Assembly: GCA_964058845.1 (NCBI GenBank)
Contig: CAXKVR010000138.1
Coordinates: 248,001-312,000 of the forward strand
Source of the DNA: Carex sylvatica
Taxonomy: Eukaryota > Streptophyta > Magnoliopsida > Poales > Cyperaceae
Reading direction: 5' to 3'
DNA length: 64,000 nt
Shown: in pieces, positions 35,832 through 47,061 of the stretch
How the letters are laid out: every line of letters starts with the position of its first letter
Numbering within the stretch: the first letter of the stretch is position 1
The notes under the pieces: model-generated
What the model was told of the DNA's origin: nothing
Database searches by the model: none
The model's input: only the letters and a program-made list of their open reading frames with translations
Program-made: the position numbers and the translations under genes

Positions 35832-37017
35832 TCTTCCAGTAAAATATTGCATCAAATAACACAATTACAGAGAGTACTCCTCTAAATGAAAATAAGTTAC
35901 AATTGAACATATTAGTAATTGCCTACAGTAAAGATTATAAAGAAAACCACTACAGGTCAATAATGAGAAAAACAATATCAATGGGTTATCTTAACTACCA
36001 GTAAATATAGAAGCTAAAAAAGGACTGAAAAGTTACATAAAAAATTAAGAAATTAAAAGGCATAATAACTAGTTTGACAAGTTGGCAGATTCTTTCAAAC
36101 ATGATCTCATGATACCAGCAAGTTTTAAGCAAGCGTCCGTGCAAAGCTCCATAGCCTTCTTAACAGAGGTCAGATGAGAAACTACTTAACAAGATGTCAG
36201 ACAATAAATGGATAGTTAAAAATCATGGGTTACAAGTCTGACAATAACACCTATACATATCTATGCTCCACGAGTTTATTTTTCACAGTAAACTATAATA
36301 TGAATGTGTGACATTCGTTTGTTTTCAGTTGGCACATGCTTGGTTTTGAAAAGCGCTCCTTCAGAAAGCAGTGCATTGACAAATTTTTACTGGCATTTGA
36401 TTTGTTAAACCCCTATTAAAGCCAATCTAACACATTTCACTTAGACAGTGCAGTACAAAAGCGAGTAAGAAGACATACTTCATTGATTTTCGGTAGCGAC
36501 CACTCTCCAGTTAGAGTGAGTTATGTGACCTCATTTATTGGCTTGAAAAACTTACACCGGTTGGAGAGGATGAAAACTTATCGGTTGACAGCAAGGCTTA
36601 AAAAAAAACAAAAAAAAAGAGAAACTTAAGAATTAATAGCAGTTCTCACAAAGGTTGCAGAGGACGAAAATCTAAATATAGCATTGATAAAACTACAACA
36701 ACAAAAAAAAAATGAGAAAATAGCAGTTCTCACTGGTTGATGCTGCTGATGTCTCCCCAAGATTCTAAATTTTAAGTTCAGTTACCTTTTTACAAGTAAG
36801 AAAATACAAAAAGATGAGAACCATCACCCATGGTTATGTATTTTAGTAAATAATCCAACCAATTGCTGATACGTTACGAATAACATGCTAACTGTAGAGT
36901 ATAATAATGAAACAGAAAATTTCTCTGACCTTGTGATTCAATTTGACAAATCTAGCTCCTCAAAATTGGATTTGGTACTGCTGTCAAAAAAAAAAAAAAA
37001 AAGTATTTGCTTTCACA
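35832..37017. other. Interior of the large element near its right arm
   Basis: AT-rich sequence with A-runs (for example 36987-37003) and no recognisable gene. Confidence 0.4.
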
Positions 37018-37215
37018 GGTTAAAGAATTGGATGATCAAGGGGTGGATTTGAAAATTATTTAAATATATCAAACTGGTAATAGTTACAATTAAACTCAAA
37101 TAGGGAGGGGTAGTACTACCACAGCTCAAGGAAACAGGAGGCTGGGCTCAAACAGAAAGAAAAGAAATATGGTTTCAAATTCAGATTTCAATTCCACACG
37201 CAAAAGACCCAGTCA

Positions 37216-38683
37216 ATAGTCACCAACATTTCAAAGCACACAAGAGAAATCACTCCTTAAGGCTTACCGGGTTGCAAACCCGTAAAGAGTAAGAAACAAA
37301 ATAAGAGAGAAGGAATACTGTGATTCGCAAGCCTCACTGGAAAATTATGCTTTTCCTGCCTTGTCAGGGAGGAATTCAGACGCTAACTAAATGGTTCGTT
37401 TATATTTCAATTTTGTTTCCTAATCAGATTGTGCTGGTTTCAAATACGCCCTCAATTGTCTACAAGGAAATACTCCTTCAATTATCTGGTTTCAAATTCA
37501 TGAATACTATTTTTTAAGTCTCTTGGATATAGCTACCAAGCTGATCTCACACCAAAAACCAAAAGAATAATTAAAAATAACTTGAGCTTTTTACAGCTTA
37601 CTTTTATTTGAGAGCTAGCGGAACTGTGGAGGGAGGAGAGGCGCCAGAAATCGTGCTGGAGGCTTGTTAGGTGTGGGAAGAAATCGCGTCTGGGTGCTCA
37701 AGAGATAGAGAGAGAGGTGTCGTGGGGGTCTCCTCTTAGGCAATCGACAATGGTGAAGGAGGCGGAGGCGGCAAGGACGAGAGAGAAGCGAAGGGAGAGG
37801 AGCAGGAGGCTTCCTTGGGTGCTCAGGAGAGGGAGAGAGGCGTCGTGAGGTCCTTGGGGTGCTCGACAATGGTCAAGGCGGAGGCGGCAAGGAAGAGAGA
37901 GAAGAGCAGCTGGAGACGTAGACGGAAGGGTAAGAAAATAAGAAATTAACTGACTATTTTACCCTTTTGAAAAAAATATTATGTTTAATTTAAGGTCAAG
38001 ATATGATTTGAGAGTTAAATGGACTATAATCTGAACTATGCGACAGATAAAATTAACGACTGTGATTTATTTAAATTTTGCTGCACTACAGCTTAAAATT
38101 ACTTTGCTGTACTGTATACAGAAGTAAAGTATAACTTGCATTCAAAAATATATTTGTCAAACATTCAACGGTGAAGAATAACAACACTGATGTTGAAAAC
38201 TCAATATATGTATAAATAATTCACCAATTCTCACCTTCACAATAAATATTTAAAAATTGAACACGATTCCCGACAATAGGAAAAAAACAACTATTTTTCA
38301 AATCAATAGAAAACCGAACAATTAATCGAAAAACATAAAGTTTGACGTTTTATATTTCATATTTCACTTGTTCTTTAAAGTTTATAAAAAAATATTTCAT
38401 ACACAATCAAATTTGATAAATTAAATTCGGAGGAATTAGTAATAAATTTTCTTTCGTAGGGCAGAACTAAAACATTAGTTCAACAATAAGCTATCGCGGA
38501 TTCGCGGAGACCGACAGTCCATATTCCCCGAGGTACCTGACTCAATACAGTACTTTCAGCCCGGACGAGAAAATTCGGTGCCATGCGGCATGCCTGTTGT
38601 AATGTATGTGTCCGTTTTGAGATTCGTGCCAAGTTAAAACTAACGATTCAGACCTCATTGTACTCAGTGAATTCGTATCCTCT
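37216..38683. other. Intergenic DNA with a purine-rich duplicated patch
   Basis: Around 37615-37930 the plus strand is purine-rich, with an internal duplication roughly 120 bp apart (GGGTGCTCA, GAGAGAGGYGTCGTG, GACAATGGT, GGCGGAGGCGGCAAGGA). Frames through it are low-complexity Ser/Pro/Arg and are not credible proteins. The remainder is AT-rich. Confidence 0.45.
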
Positions 38684-38803
38684 CCGGTATTGCAGAGGAT
38701 CAACATCACTTTACGGTTTGAGATTAAGTTTCAATATTCGGGTCCGGTATTGCAGAGGATCAACCTCACTTTACGGTTTGAGATTAAGTTTCAATATTCG
38801 GGC
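38684..38803. repeat. 60-bp tandem duplication in the ELP1 upstream region
   Basis: The unit CCGGTATTGCAGAGGATCAA followed by C(A/C)TCACTTTACGG and TTTGAGATTAAGTTTC is present at 38684 and 38744 with about one mismatch. A looser repeat (GATTCGTGCCAAGTTAAAA) occurs at 38621 and 38835. It lies about 270-390 bp before the ELP1 start codon. Confidence 0.85.
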
Positions 38804-39076
38804 CGCAATAGGGGCAGTATTTTTGGGGTTTAAGATTCGTGCCAAGTTAAAAAGAACGGTTCAAATCTAGTAATCGTAAAAGATTCCCTTATCAGGCATT
38901 GGAGAGGATGTGAATTCGTACTCAGTCGGGTATTGCACTGGATCTGAATTCGGATTCGCGGCCAGTTCCAACTTTCAACTCCTTGAAGGCTAAAACCCTA
39001 CACGGCTGACGGCTGTGCGCCACCAAACAAAGAAGACGGCCATTTCCCCGGTGCCTGAGACGAAAGGCTGTGAAAA

Positions 39077-42000
39077 ATGAAGAATCTCAAGCTTACAACA
39101 GAACTCTCGCTTCAACTCGACTTGCTGTCACAAGGCGAGAGACTTCTCCTCTCTTCCTACGATATCGAGCGCAATCGTATCTTCTTCGCCTCTTCCTCCA
39201 ACCTAATCTACACTATTCCCCTCCTTTCTTCTCAAGTGAGCAACTCTCTCTCTTTCCATCCCCTCTCGCTCTCTCTATTGACACTTGTTTTTATGTGCGT
39301 GCGTGCACAGTTAACTCTAGCCAGTTTCACTTTTCACATCACTGTATTCATATACCGAGACACTGACATCTTCTCTTGGCTAATTGGTTGTTCAACTGTT
39401 TTTTTTTTTTCATCTATCCAACTGTAAATTACAAATCGGTACTTGTTCTGTGTCAATAGTCCGTTTCCAGAAGTAACACCGAGGAAGACAAACCAGTACG
39501 AATTGGACCCTAAATTGTAAATACTGGTACCATTCGTAAGGTATTTTTTTACTTCAGATGTACAGTTGATACTTTTCTCCCGTACAAAACGAAATGACCG
39601 TCCTCATGATTTGTTTCATCAGGGAACCGAATGGAACCAGAGTCTAACAATGTCAGAAGCCGAGCTGGTAGACCTAGAGCCGGACGACTGCATTGTTGCT
39701 ATGGATTACCTGATGGAGAAGGAAGCTTTAATAATCGGTTCAGCGCATGGCTGTTTGTTACTCTATAATGTGGATGACAAAAATGTTGAAACAGTTGGAA
39801 GGGTGGAGGGGGGCGTGAAAAGCATTGCTTCCAGTCCGGACGGAGCTCTTCTCTCAGTTACAACTGGATTAGGGCAGCTACTTGTAATGACTCATGATTG
39901 GGAGGTGTTGTACGAGAATTCTCTCGATCAACCAGTTTCCGAGGTATATGCAACTTCTATTTTCTTAATCATTTGGGTGTTTGCTTTGTGGAATAACTGA
40001 CTGAACATGATGGAAATATGATTAAAATTTCAGTCCAGTTTACATATTCCTGGAATGTCTTTGGTTGAATGTTATATAGGGTTATAGGGTATTAATGGTT
40101 AAATGGAACTCACAAGCAACCAGAGTCAGACTTGCCATACAATTTTGTTAAAGTATTGAGTGAACAAAAAGTTTACAATTATTGGGAGAGACAGATAGAA
40201 GTTATTCCAACTTGATGATTCTTGCGAAAATAAAATCCTGACAGAATATCTTTCTTGCAGAATTATGTGCCAAGTGATGTCGGTTTTACCGGAGGTCAAA
40301 CTCAGGCATATCCCATAACATGGAGAGGTGATGGGAAGTATTTCGCCACCCTTGGAGTACCCTGCAACTCATCAGGCTTGCGAAAGCTGATGGTATGGGA
40401 GCGTGACTCCGGGACTTTACATTCTTCCTCACAGCCAAAGGCATTCATGCAAGGCTCCATAGATTGGATGCCTAGTGGTGCAAAGATAGCCTCTGCATGT
40501 AACCGCAAAGCTGAAGGAAAACCTCCACTAGTTGTCTTCTTTGAAAGAAATGGTCTAGAAAGGAACTCATTTACTCTGGATGGACAGGTTGAAGCTACAG
40601 TAGAAACGGTTAAATGGAACTGTAATTCTGAGCTCTTATCTGCTTGTGTGGCTTATTCCGAGTATGATGCAGTAAAAGTCTGGTATTTTAGCAACAATCA
40701 TTGGTATTTGAAACAGGAGATACGCTTTCCAAAGGAGGATGGTGTCAGGTTTCAATGGGATCCAACAAAGCCACTTAGTCTCCTTTGCTGGACAGTTAGT
40801 GGTAGAGTAGTAGCTTACAAATTTGCTTGGTTAAGTGCAGTAACTGAGACCTCAACTGCATTAGTTGTCGATGGATCTGCAGTTCTAGTAACTCCACTTA
40901 CCATTTCTCTCATGCCACCACCAATGTCTCTCTTTATCTTTAAATTCCGTGCTTCTGTCAGAGATCTCTCATTTTTGTCTAACAACTTGAAGAACCTCTT
41001 GGCAGTTTACCTCTGTGATGGAAGTTTGTGTGTGATTGAGCTGCCAGAGACTAACAACTGGGACCATTTTGAAGGCAATGAAATTGGAGTTGAAAATTGT
41101 TCACTTGATTTGAAACCAGATAACCTTTTGCACCTTTCTTGGTTGGATAGTCATACCCTTCTTGGTGTATCTACTTTCACCCTTCAAGAGATTGAGGTGA
41201 CATGCTCTGAGAATTTGCTCCCCGGTGGGGTCTGCTCGTCAGGATGGCATGCTAAATTGATCAAGAAAACAGCAATAGAAAATCCTGTTGTGTCTGTGGT
41301 ACTTAACCCAGCAAAGGTAGGCTTGGCATTTCTTCAGACAAACAGAGGTACAGTTTTAGAGTACCCTTCTAATAACTTAAACAGAAGCATGGATTCTTTT
41401 GCTCTTCCATCCATATGCCCTTGGATGAGATCAGCAATTTGCCATGAAAATGGAAGTTTCAGGGTTTTGCTTTTAGGGCTAGATGAGACTGGCCGGTTGC
41501 ACTGTGGCAAAAAAATTATTTGCACAAACTGTACCAGTTACTCATTCTACCGTGGGGACTACTCTGATCAAGCAGCCACGCACGTCCTCTTCACGACAAA
41601 GCAGGATATTTTGTTCATAGTAGACATAAAGGAAATTTTAAATGTTGACTCAGAAAAACTAGAAAGCTACAACACTAACAGTTACAAAGGAAAGGAGAGC
41701 AGAGACCATGTGACTGTGTGGGAGAGAGGTGCAAAGCTGATTGGTGTTCTGCATGGGGACGAGGCGGGTGCTATTTTGCAAACCAACCGGGGCAATCTGG
41801 AGTGCATTTATCCAAGAAAACTTGTTCTCTCTTCGATTGTTAGTGCCTTATCCCAGAAGCGTTTTAGAGATGCTCTCACCATGGTCAGAAGGCATCGTAT
41901 AGATTTCAACGTCATAGTTGACTATTGTGGGTTGGCATCTTTTGTTAAATCGTCATCAGATTTTGTCACCCAGGTAAACAATCTGGGCCATATAACCGAG

Positions 42001-44241
42001 TTTGTATGCTCGGTCAAGAAGGAAAATGTCATAGATAAACTTTACAAGGCATACATCTCCTTGTCTAGTGGAGATGAGAGCACAGAAAACAAGGTAACAT
42101 CTGTGCTAACTGCAGTTAGAAAAGCCTTAGAGGAGAAATTACCTGAAAGCCTGTCAAGAGAATTGTGTATTTTGACCACTCTTGCACGAAGTGAGCCCCC
42201 TTTCTTGGAAGAAGCACTTGAAAGAATTAAAGCCGTGCGTGAATTAGAACTTGCAGGGGTTGGTGATGCAAAAAGCCAAACTTACCCTTCTGCCGAGGAG
42301 TCATTGAAGCATCTCTTGTGGTTGACTGACCCCGAATCAGTATTTAATGCTGCTTTAGGATTATATGACCTAAACCTTGCAGCTATAGTAGCTCTTAATT
42401 CTCAGAAAGACCCCAAAGAGTTTGTGCCATATCTTAAAGGACTTGAACAGCTGTCTCCTGCTGTTATGAGGTACACAATCGACCTAAGGCTACATAGAAA
42501 TGAAAGTGCCCTGAAAAACATTTTCTCTGCTGGTGATACATACTGGGATAATTTCATGAAATTGCTAAATGCTAGCCCGTCGCTCTTTCCACTGGGCCTT
42601 CAATTGGTTACTATCCCTGATAAAAAATGGGAGGTTCTTGAAGCATGGGGTGATTATCTGTACAAAGAGAAATCATTTGAAGACGCTGCCACCACATACT
42701 TATGTTGTAAATTGTATAATAAATCAATCAAGGCTTATAGAGAATGCGGTGATTGGAGAGGGGTATTCACCGTAGCAGGGTTAATGCAATTGCAGAAGCC
42801 ACAGGTGGTTTCACTTGCTAGTGAACTTTGCGAGGAGTTCCAAGCCATGGGAAAGCCTGGAGAGGCAGCTAGGGTTTCACTAGAATATTGCAATGATGTG
42901 GAGAAAGGGGTTGGCTATTTTATAATGGCAAGAGAATGGGAGGAAGCACTTAGGATTGCATACTTGCATGGGAGAGAGGAATTGGTGGGCGAGGTGAGAG
43001 AAGCAGCTCTCGAATGTGGGTCCTCTTTGGTGTCAGAGTATGAGGAGGGTTCAGTTAAGTTGGGGAAGTATGTGGCGAGGTACTTGGCAGTTCGTCAGAG
43101 AAGGCTGGTTCTGGTGGCCAAGATTCGATTAGAGGAGGAAGGGGTGGTTAATGCTGGAGATGATGACACAGCATCAGAGATTAGCACTACTTTTAGTGAG
43201 ATGAGTGCATACACTACAAGGTAGTATTTGTTCTTTCCATCTACATTGCATAGATAAAGATATGGTACTTTTTTCGAAAAAATCCTATGACATGGTAGTT
43301 CATAATTTTATCAACAACAACAACAACAAACAAGTTAGGTAGTTCATAATTTTATCCATATTAATATTTTTATTTTAAACATGTAACAAAATTTGTTTTT
43401 TCTCCTTTTAATAGATAACACTGTGCAAGTTAAAAGAATATGTACGCATATCTGAAGTTTTATTTTGTGTGCGTGTAATTAGAAGTTAGAAAAACTATTA
43501 AAGGTACATGCAAATTTAAGGTCTTTCATGTATGGATACTTGGAAATACGTGTGTCAGTGATCATAGAATATTGTATGATTATCTCAGGGGTGTCGATGT
43601 AGAATATGTATCTGATACAGATACGGCTGCCTACATGGAGTATCAGGGTAACATAGGTTCCATTAAAGGAATTCCTTGATCTACATTTTCTTCTGACAAA
43701 TTATAATAAATGCTCAACGGTGATTTTATTTATCTAACAATAACAGGTCATTGAGGGATTCAGGCTCTTCAGTCATCTCCAGCACAGCAAGCAAAGCAAG
43801 AGGGGCCCGCCGTCAGAGAAAGGGAGGCAAGATACGTGCTGGAAGGTTAATTCTGATGTTCTTTTATTACACCTAAACTCCTTTTCTTTATCCTGCTGTT
43901 TGATGTCTGAAAAAGAATAATTTTACAGCCCTGGAGAGGAATTGGCTCTAGTGGATCATCTCAGAGGAATGGCTCTGACTGCCGAAGCTCAGCGTGAAAT
44001 CAAGTCTTTGGTTGTGGTTCTGATATCCTTGGGAAAAGACGAAATTGCCCGTCAGGTGCAAAATTGTGTGGATAATTTTGAGCTGAGTCAAAAGGCTGCT
44101 GTGAAGTTGGCTGAGGACACAACCGACAATGAAATTATTGATGAAACCGGACATACATTGGACAATTATGTAAAATCTATGAGGGCTTTGCCGCGGGACG
44201 ATATCTCTTGGCAAACAAAGGTGTTGTTGCCGCCTCAATAG
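39077..44241 (+). CDS. ELP1: Elongator complex subunit 1 (ELP1/IKAP; ELO2 in Arabidopsis)
   Basis: Largest subunit and scaffold of Elongator, which makes the 5-carbamoylmethyl-type modifications of wobble uridines in tRNA and is linked to transcription elongation. Exons: 39077-39235, 39623-39943, 40261-43220, 43747-43845 and 43929-44241. All are GT-AG and in phase. They encode about 1283 residues against roughly 1320 in Arabidopsis. Recognisable blocks are the MKNLKL start with YDIERNRIFFASS, then MDYLMEKEALIIGSAHG, VMTHDWEVLYEN, WRGDGKYFATL and VKVWYFSNNHWYLKQE in the WD40 propellers. The second half is a TPR-like helical region (VLEAWGDYLYKEKSFEDAA, AREWEEALRIAYLHGREELV). Exon 4 carries the basic ARGARRQRKGGKIRAG segment typical of the ELP1 tRNA-binding and nuclear-localisation region. 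The coding sequence appears intact. The stop TAG is followed directly by a likely 3' UTR intron (44242 to about 44332). Confidence 0.96.
43313..43337 (-). mobile_element. 25-bp insertion of the (TTG)n-tailed retroelement in an ELP1 intron
   Basis: (AAC)n followed by AAACAAGTTA, the same tail as the insertion at 22621. It is flanked by a perfect 19-bp direct repeat, GGTAGTTCATAATTTTATC, at 43294-43312 and 43338-43356. The long TSD around only 25 bp of insert indicates target-primed reverse transcription that aborted almost at once. Confidence 0.75.
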
Positions 44242-45061
44242 GTAATTTACTTCCTTTTTTATTTATATATTATTTACAAGTATTTTTTGTTCATGACCTG
44301 TAATCGTATTTTTGTTTTTATGTATGCCATCAGGGGAATGTCAAGTTGCTGGAGAAGATTGGGTTAGCTATAATCCTGCGGACTAACATTTTTTCTTAAT
44401 ATGATCAGTGTTTGAATGTAGATTGTATATCCTACAATGCAAAGAGTCGCCTTGATTTTAGAGGTTGGCAACTATTTTCCTTTTTTAAGGTGAATGGAAG
44501 AAGGGGATTATATATATATAAATCGTTCTCTATTTAATAAACCTGGTGCCCTCAGGATCTATTGTCGGGTCCTAAATTTTCTGAGTATGATTTTTTTTTT
44601 TTGACAAGCTTGTGTACAAACTTTTGGAGAAAACTCTTTTATCTTTTGATACAGTATGATTGTTAGTGATAATTTGGCACCACATCTATTCTGAGTATTT
44701 GTAGCATGATTTTGACGTGGTCATGATCACGAACTAGGTTGTGGAGGATTTGAGGTTCTATTCCAGTAGGTTACTGGTACATATCATAACCGCCATGCAT
44801 TACTAGAAAGTTTCCCCAGGTTGTTATGACTCGTAACAATCAATGAACCAGCCCACTGTATAACGCTATGCCTAATACTAATAATGACATCTTCCAAAGC
44901 TAGCTCAAGTGGCTGTACCTACATTTATATATTGTTACAAAAAAGGAAAAAGAAAGAAGAATTGGCCTCCATCGACTGTGCTTGATCACATAATTTAGTG
45001 GAAAACAAAATAAAAAATTAAAAGTCGATGCGGTCAATGAGAGAACTATTTTTTGGTTAGC
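44242..45061. other. Convergent 3' flank of ELP1 and the membrane-protein gene
   Basis: Contains the probable ELP1 3' UTR, with a GTAATT donor right after the stop and a GCCATCAG acceptor near 44332, then AT-rich DNA without a gene. Confidence 0.5.
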
Positions 45062-45436
45062 TCATAAATAATAATCTTCTTCCTCCTCTTCTCCTTCCCA
45101 CAATCCAATGGCCTTCATGACGCTAATTGAACCCACAACCACCATAACCGCAAAAACCGGAGGGATGAATACATCCGCCTTAGACTGGCCAAAAATTTTC
45201 GCTGGCAAGCAGACCTTCTCCCACGCAGGCCCATCCATCGGCAAACCAACCGTGTGGTCCCAGCATGCACTAGTTAACGGAGCAGAAGGTGAGACTGCCC
45301 AAACGAATGCTATCTCTGGTGCAAATGCGGTGACAGCTACAGTTAGAGTGACAATGGTGGTCCATGTGACAGCATAAATGAAAAATGGGTTGCTGTTAAA
45401 GAGAGCTGAGATCCTGGAGAGGATGGGTATTGCCAT
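45062..45436 (-). CDS. Small plant-specific two-pass membrane protein, function unknown
   Basis: Intact single-exon frame of 124 residues from the chosen start MAIPILSRISALF. An in-frame ATG 45 bp upstream exists, but the downstream one gives the N-terminus typical of plant homologues as I recall them. Two hydrophobic stretches are clear: NPFFIYAVTWTTIVTLTVAV with following residues (about 16-38), and VFIPPVFAVMVVVGSISVM (about 86-108). Between them is a loop with three cysteines (SACWDH, KVCLPAK). The C-terminus is a strongly acidic tail, EGEEEEEDYYL. It resembles an uncharacterised plant family of similar size and layout, for which I know no established role. It is convergent with ELP1. Confidence 0.8.
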   Translation of the reverse strand: MAIPILSRISALFNSNPFFIYAVTWTTIVTLTVAVTAFAPEIAFVWAVSPSAPLTSACWDHTVGLPMDGPAWEKVCLPAKIFGQSKADVFIPPVFAVMVVVGSISVMKAIGLWEGEEEEEDYYL

Positions 45437-47061
45437 TGACTTGGTGTGGATGAGGAGACAGTAAGGGTTTATAACTAACAAGCGTTAATTAGAGAGAACG
45501 TCATCTTTTTTTGTTTTTAAACTAATTGTAAAGGATTAGCACGAGATAGAGCAACAGTTGAGAACTACTCCTCGAAGAGTCTTTGGTTCAGTTGTGAGAA
45601 GGCCGTTATATTAGAGTCTTTGACCTATTACAGGAGTAGTTCGAAGATATTGTTTATTTCGAATCCTTGAAATAAGAAGAAGACATCCGATGTTTTCACT
45701 TTTTTTTATAATCACCTCTAAACAATATGATATGTGGCAATGAACCTTCCAACAACTAATTTATTAGGAAGTCCTTCGATTTGAATGCATAATGATAAAA
45801 ATATTGAATGTTTATATAATATTATTTATAATTTATAATCTAGAAGTTATAGATTCCAGATTTATAAAAGTTAGTATTTTTGTAATCAAAATGTAGGCAT
45901 CTCAAACAATTTATACTCTCTGTCTTAATAATTTGAAATTTATAATTACGACATCCATAAAAATATTTCGAAAGAATACAATATTTTCAACGCCGTCTGA
46001 AAACGCGGAAGCAATAATATAGCTTTAGTTTGCAAATTTGAAAGAAAACACAACTATATATCCGATTTATTTTTAAAAAATATTACGCCTCAATTACAAA
46101 ATATTAGTCACGGTGTTATCAATTATGTCATGTTATACATGTCACGTGACTCGTATTTTGTGTGATGTCTCTCTTCGATCGAAAATAGCACATCACAGCA
46201 TGTCACGCAAGCTAGAACCAAATTTGCAGCTCTTCTTTTATAAAAAAAAATAAAAATAAATTAATCACATGACGTGATCATGTGACATATAATGTAATTG
46301 TCATTCTCTATTATAATCACGTCACATATAAAAAATTTGATCACATGACGTGACCAATTCAAAACACGTTAGTCACGTCACGTTATATATTTTTTTTGCT
46401 ACGCCTGTAACTGGGTGGCATGAGACCGCAAAGTAAACGAGATTACATGTAGCCTGTCTATGCAGCCAATGTGATCTGGAAGAAGAATGTCCCACTTAAT
46501 CAGTAATCACACGGCTTTGCTGTAGACAATAACAATTATATGCATTGTTGTTTTATTTTTTGTTTCTAATTAGACAATAACAAATTTGGATGAAATTTTA
46601 AGAAAAGATAGAATGACAGCTTAAAGTTTATTTGTTGGAATAGCAGGTAGGCTGTAGGCACCTGTACAACCAACGAATTAATTCCTTTTTCTTTTTATTC
46701 TGTACAACCATAATGCAAGGTGCATCCCTTTTGTTATTCTAAAGTGTGGAGCTGTTGCTGGTGTCTAGTACTCTCAAGTCTTTTAGGAACTGTTCCAGAC
46801 AAATGAGCGAGAGAGAGAGAGAGAGAGAGAGGGGGAAAGAGAGGTTTATTGGGATAGGTATTCTCTGCGGAGCTTTTATTTACAGAGTTGTGCGGAGTTT
46901 TTAATTTGGTCCGTTCGTTTTTATCGGACGGACTAGATTAGAGAGGGTCTAAATTTTGAGATCTGATATGGTCCGTCCGATCAAAACGAACGGACTAGAG
47001 AATAAAAAGTAGATACGGATCTACCTTTTCTAATGTGCTGAACTGTATATTTGCTCCAGGA
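45437..47061. other. Intergenic; GTCACGT motif cluster and (GA)n run
   Basis: 46138-46395 is dense in GTCACGTGAC, CACATGACGTGATC, ATCACGTCACATATA and TCACGTCACGTTA motifs. A (GA)n microsatellite lies at 46807-46831. No gene. Confidence 0.5.

Larger units (their letters stand above)
30787..37215. mobile_element. Large terminal-inverted-repeat element carrying a Ulp1-like gene (Mutator-like, inferred)
   Basis: The left arm (about 30787-31039) and right arm (about 37018-37215) are inverted copies. Shared segments include CTTTTGCGTGTGGAATTG, TTTGAAACCATATTTCTTTT, GTGGTAGTACTACCCCTCCC and CCAATTCTTTAACCTGTGA, about 90% identical over the outer 160 bp by eye. Between them lies a decayed C48 (Ulp1-like) protease gene and two later hAT insertions. 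Mutator-like elements with Ulp1-like genes are known from plants (the Kaonashi group in Arabidopsis), which is the basis of the inference. No transposase (MURA) was found and no 9-bp TSD could be set. An inverted segmental duplication is the alternative. Confidence 0.6.

Noticed and set aside
37615..37869. 84-codon Ser/Pro/Arg-rich minus-strand frame
   Set aside because: Translation of a purine-rich duplicated stretch; low complexity with no domain.
39070..39366. 98-codon frame overlapping ELP1 exon 1
   Set aside because: Out-of-frame shadow; the 39077 frame gives the conserved ELP1 N-terminus and a proper donor at 39236.
45437..45481. 15-codon N-terminal extension of the small membrane protein
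   Set aside because: The downstream ATG gives an N-terminus (MAIPILSRI) like the homologues I recall; the extension has no recognisable feature.
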